Assembly (NCBI GenBank): GCA_017961965.1
Contig: JAGCWG010000022.1
Coordinates: forward strand, 1 to 7,757
Origin: Bacteroidaceae bacterium
GTDB lineage: Bacteria > Bacteroidota > Bacteroidia > Bacteroidales > Bacteroidaceae
DNA: 7,757 bases
Direction of reading: 5' to 3'
Shown in pieces: positions 7,287-7,757 of this stretch (positions are counted from its first letter, which is position 1; each line of letters begins with the position of its first letter). Made by a program: the position numbers and the translations under genes. The notes beneath the pieces were generated by a model, which saw nothing but the letters and a program-made list of their open reading frames with translations, was not told the DNA's origin and did not search any database.

Positions 7287-7348
7287 CCTTTTTAGCGAGT
7301 TTCAAAATTCTTGTTTCTGAGATATTGCGAAAAACAGCAAACCGTCTG

Positions 7349-7380
7349 CAAATGTATAGAAATCTTTCTTATCTGCCAAA
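7349..7380 (-). promoter_or_regulatory. Bacteroidetes primary-sigma promoter for the ECF sigma gene
   Basis: On the minus strand, TTTG (7377-7380) is followed by exactly 20 nt and then TACATTTG (7349-7356). This matches the published Bacteroides consensus of a -33 TTTG and a -7 TAnnTTTG separated by about 19-21 nt. Transcription should begin a few bases past the -7 element, near 7342, giving a leader of roughly 55 nt to the TTG at 7286 or about 104 nt to the ATG at 7238. It lies between the proA terminator and the sigma gene, as expected for an independent promoter, and implies basal expression by the housekeeping sigma factor. Confidence 0.75.
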
Positions 7381-7403
7381 TTCAATCGTACATATCATTT
7401 AAT

Positions 7404-7439
7404 ACGCAAATAAATCGCCATGTGGCGATTTATTTGCGT
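7404..7439. terminator. Hairpin terminator at the end of proA
   Basis: Perfect 17-bp arms, ACGCAAATAAATCGCCA and TGGCGATTTATTTGCGT, are separated by only 2 nt. The core is a GC-rich CGCCA/TGGCG stem flanked by paired A-rich and T-rich tracts, so after the core loop the transcript runs into GATTTATTT. This resembles an intrinsic terminator that can work in either direction. In the proA direction the hairpin includes the last codons and the TAA stop (7430-7432). It separates proA from the sigma-factor operon, whose promoter starts 23 bp further on. Confidence 0.7.
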
Positions 7440-7757
7440 GTCTGTCCGTCACCCTTGATTATCCACTTGTATGTGGTAATCTCCTCAAGAGCCATAGGTC
7501 CACGGGCATGAAGTTTCTGGGTGCTGATACCTATCTCTGCACCAAGTCCGAACTGCGCTCCGTCAGTAAAGGATGTTGGGGCGTTATGATAAACACAAGC
7601 GGCATCCACCTTTTTGAGGAACAGGTCGGCTGACTGGTTATTATCCGTAATGATGCATTCAGAATGTCCGCTGCCGTTCCTGCGGATATGTGCTATTGCC
7701 TCGTTGATGTTGGCAACAGTCTTTATAGCCATAGTGTATGACTGGAACTCTGTGCCG
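7430..7757 (-). CDS. proA: Glutamate-5-semialdehyde dehydrogenase (gamma-glutamyl phosphate reductase), C-terminal part
   Basis: Partial gene: the frame is open to the right edge and the last 108 codons are visible; the N-terminus lies outside. ProA is the cytosolic NADPH-dependent enzyme that reduces gamma-glutamyl phosphate to glutamate-5-semialdehyde, the second step of proline synthesis from glutamate. The C-terminus is highly characteristic: an [10 protein letters not shown] segment, the [14 protein letters not shown] helix, [17 protein letters not shown], then [19 protein letters not shown] and [15 protein letters not shown]. This closely parallels E. coli ProA as I remember it. The catalytic cysteine lies upstream of the visible part. 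A shorter reading from an internal Met at 7732 is an artefact, since the codons before it continue the family sequence. The stop codon is inside the terminator hairpin. ProA is a housekeeping neighbour with no expected functional link to the uptake operon. Confidence 0.95.
   Translation of the reverse strand, partial: GTEFQSYTMAIKTVANINEAIAHIRRNGSGHSECIITDNNQSADLFLKKVDAACVYHNAPTSFTDGAQFGLGAEIGISTQKLHARGPMALEEITTYKWIIKGDGQTRK

Noticed and set aside
7430..7732. Independent 100-residue protein starting at an internal Met
   Set aside because: The frame continues to the window edge with ProA-like residues before that Met, so it is the end of proA and not a separate small gene.
1..7757. CRISPR array, tRNA or rRNA genes, insertion sequence or transposase
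   Set aside because: No spaced direct repeats, cloverleaf-like segments or mobile-element coding sequence were seen on either strand.

Overview
The window looks like chromosomal DNA of a Bacteroidales bacterium, most likely Prevotella-like. The evidence is a SusC/SusD pair, a FecR-type anti-sigma factor with a C-terminal DUF4974-like domain, an ECF sigma factor, a promoter of the Bacteroides TTTG / TAnnTTTG type, and starts that mostly lack Shine-Dalgarno sequences. Every gene lies on the minus strand, so transcription runs from the right edge to the left. No RNA gene, CRISPR array, insertion sequence or integrase was seen.

Region by region, in transcription order: (1) 7757-7430 is the C-terminal end of proA (proline biosynthesis), closed by a perfect 17-bp hairpin that contains its stop codon. 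(2) 7429-7287 is a short intergenic region with a clean Bacteroidetes primary-sigma promoter. (3) 7286-6756 is an ECF sigma factor. (4) 6755-6649 is an AT-rich gap with a second perfect 17-bp inverted repeat. (5) 6648-5560 is a FecR-like anti-sigma/sensor protein whose conserved PRGGEY motif is encoded across a run of nine G. (6) 5549-2004 is a SusC/RagA TonB-dependent outer-membrane transporter with an N-terminal STN signalling domain. (7) 1988-423 is its SusD/RagB surface lipoprotein partner. (8) 411-1 is the start of a further lipoprotein, cut by the window edge. Gaps from fecR onward are 10, 15 and 11 bp, so these four genes are almost certainly cotranscribed.

Together they form a trans-envelope signalling and nutrient-uptake locus. 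The SusC/SusD complex should bind and import a substrate. Substrate occupancy should be signalled from the STN domain through periplasmic FecR to the cytoplasmic ECF sigma factor, which then activates the operon. No glycoside hydrolase is visible here, so the substrate is unknown. The first downstream lipoprotein weakly resembles the putative zinc-metallopeptidase lipoproteins found beside some SusC/SusD pairs, which would fit a non-carbohydrate substrate.

The most interesting observation is the G9 homopolymer in the anti-sigma gene. A one-base slip in either direction would remove nearly the whole periplasmic sensor while leaving the cytoplasmic and membrane parts, a plausible phase-variation switch for the locus. 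This is inference and could also reflect an error-prone homopolymer call.
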